Source: Pseudomonadota bacterium (GTDB taxonomy: Bacteria; Pseudomonadota; Alphaproteobacteria; Rhizobiales; Beijerinckiaceae). From it: a stretch of 64,000 bases of DNA. The position numbers and the translations under genes are program-made. The DNA lies in the NCBI GenBank assembly GCA_021813805.1, contig JAKAJL010000011.1, forward strand, positions 25,769 to 89,768. The letters run 5' to 3'. Shown here in pieces: positions 63,409 through 64,000 of the stretch (position 1 is the stretch's first letter; each line of letters begins with the position of its first letter). The notes beneath the pieces are model-generated. The model did no database searches. It was not told where the DNA came from and was given only the letters and a program-made list of their open reading frames with translations.

Positions 63409-64000
63409 ATGTCACAGGAAGAAGCCAAATCCAAACACCCCACGCCGATGCTGGACCAGCTCGAAGGCGGTCCGTGGCCGAGCTTCGTCACGGGTTTGAA
63501 GCGTCTGCGCGACAACGCCGACGCGAAATATGCGCCGATGATGAACGACCTTCTCGGCCAGCTCGAGCATTCCTATGAAGAGCGGATGGGCTTCTGGAAG
63601 GGCGGCACGGTTTCAGTCGTCGGTTATGGCGGCGGCGTCATTCCGCGCTTCTCGGAAGTGGGCTCCAAGTACCCGGCCTCCAAGGAATTCCACACCCTCC
63701 GCGTTCAGCCGCCGGCGGGGATGCATTACGACACCGACGTGCTGCGCAAGATGTGCGACGTGTGGGAGGAATATGGTTCGGGCCTGATCGCTTTCCATGG
63801 CCAGTCCGGCGACATCATGTTCCAGGGCTGCTCCAGCGAGAACGTCCAGCCGGCTTTCGACGCGCTCAACGAAATGGGCTTCGACCTCGGCGGCGCCGGC
63901 CCGGCGCTGCGCACCTCGATGTCCTGCGTCGGCCATGCGCGCTGCGAAATGTCCTGCTATGACGAGGTCAAGGCGCATCGCGAGGTGATCAACGAATTCC
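63409..64000 (+). CDS. dsrA: Dissimilatory sulfite reductase alpha subunit, oxidative type (partial)
   Basis: The first 197 residues of DsrA, cut by the window edge. AAGGAGG lies 4 bases before the ATG. The start KHPTPMLDQLEGGPWPSF, the segment LLGQLEHSYEERMGFWKGGT, FHTLRVQPPAGMHY and the cluster motif SCVGHARCEMSC (first two Cys of the siroheme-bound [4Fe-4S] site, C-x5-C) are typical. The N-terminal sequence matches the reverse (rDsr) proteins of sulfur oxidisers such as Allochromatium, which oxidise persulfide sulfur to sulfite in the cytoplasm. dsrB and further dsr genes should follow beyond the window. Confidence 0.93.
   Translation, partial: MSQEEAKSKHPTPMLDQLEGGPWPSFVTGLKRLRDNADAKYAPMMNDLLGQLEHSYEERMGFWKGGTVSVVGYGGGVIPRFSEVGSKYPASKEFHTLRVQPPAGMHYDTDVLRKMCDVWEEYGSGLIAFHGQSGDIMFQGCSSENVQPAFDALNEMGFDLGGAGPALRTSMSCVGHARCEMSCYDEVKAHREVINEF

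Noticed and set aside
1..64000. CRISPR array, rRNA, transposase or integrase genes
   Set aside because: No regularly spaced direct repeats with unique spacers, no rRNA-like stretch and no recognisable recombinase was found.

Overview
The window is a GC-rich chromosomal segment from an alphaproteobacterium, most probably of the order Hyphomicrobiales (Rhizobiales); the genus cannot be fixed. Pointers are the NDUFA12 / DUF2155 / aat neighbourhood, a class II (B12-dependent) ribonucleotide reductase, a malic enzyme fused to a phosphotransacetylase-like domain, an lpiA-acvB operon, a single RelA/SpoT-type enzyme next to rpoZ, pdxJ and acpS, and a family of intergenic palindromes like those of rhizobial genomes. 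The last 600 bases hold the start of dsrA of the reverse (oxidative) type, so the organism probably oxidises stored or intermediate sulfur through the rDsr pathway. LAYOUT. 1-832: end of a possible MDR oxidoreductase and a crotonase-family gene. 1300-4221: visibly AT-richer island with a sulfotransferase and a large protein with a GT-D-like C-terminus, flanked by a REP-like element. 4551-6759: small exported Gly-rich proteins and a DUF3096 peptide. 7031-7669: AT-rich orphan ImmA/IrrE-type metallopeptidase. 7743-13525: nrdJ, lrgAB and the complex I accessory subunit NDUFA12. 13568-24708: housekeeping genes (DUF2155, aat, HtrA protease, Na/Pi cotransporter, GST, anmK, rpoZ, rsh, pdxJ, acpS). 24680-27215: NarL-type response regulator and its histidine kinase. 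27372-33481: maeB, an exported protein, a rhodanese, an LpxH-like phosphoesterase and a DMT exporter. 33612-37571: four oxidoreductase/tautomerase genes divergent from a TetR regulator with palindromes between them. 37893-43727: XRE-cupin regulator, lpiA(mprF)-acvB, dgkA and an unassigned protein. 43898-48441: TDT anion channel, PAP2 phosphatase, two uncharacterised proteins and a dipeptide epimerase. 48586-52127: Mla/MCE lipid transport operon with a STAS-fused permease. 52199-58668: a giant coiled-coil membrane protein whose 5' part is out of frame by one base. 59011-63150: Hpt protein, PcaD-like hydrolase, radC, map, DUF2189 and DUF971 genes. 63409 to the end: dsrA. HOW THE GENES WORK TOGETHER. 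Several groups concern the envelope: HtrA quality control, Mla lipid transport, lysyl-phosphatidylglycerol synthesis and turnover, DgkA and PAP2 lipid recycling, and anhydro-MurNAc and Ala-Glu dipeptide recycling of peptidoglycan. Central-regulation genes (rpoZ, rsh, pdxJ, acpS) run together on the plus strand. The most unusual items are the frameshifted 44-residue-repeat giant protein, the AT-rich island, the TetR-controlled oxidoreductase cassette and the dsr locus entered at the right edge.
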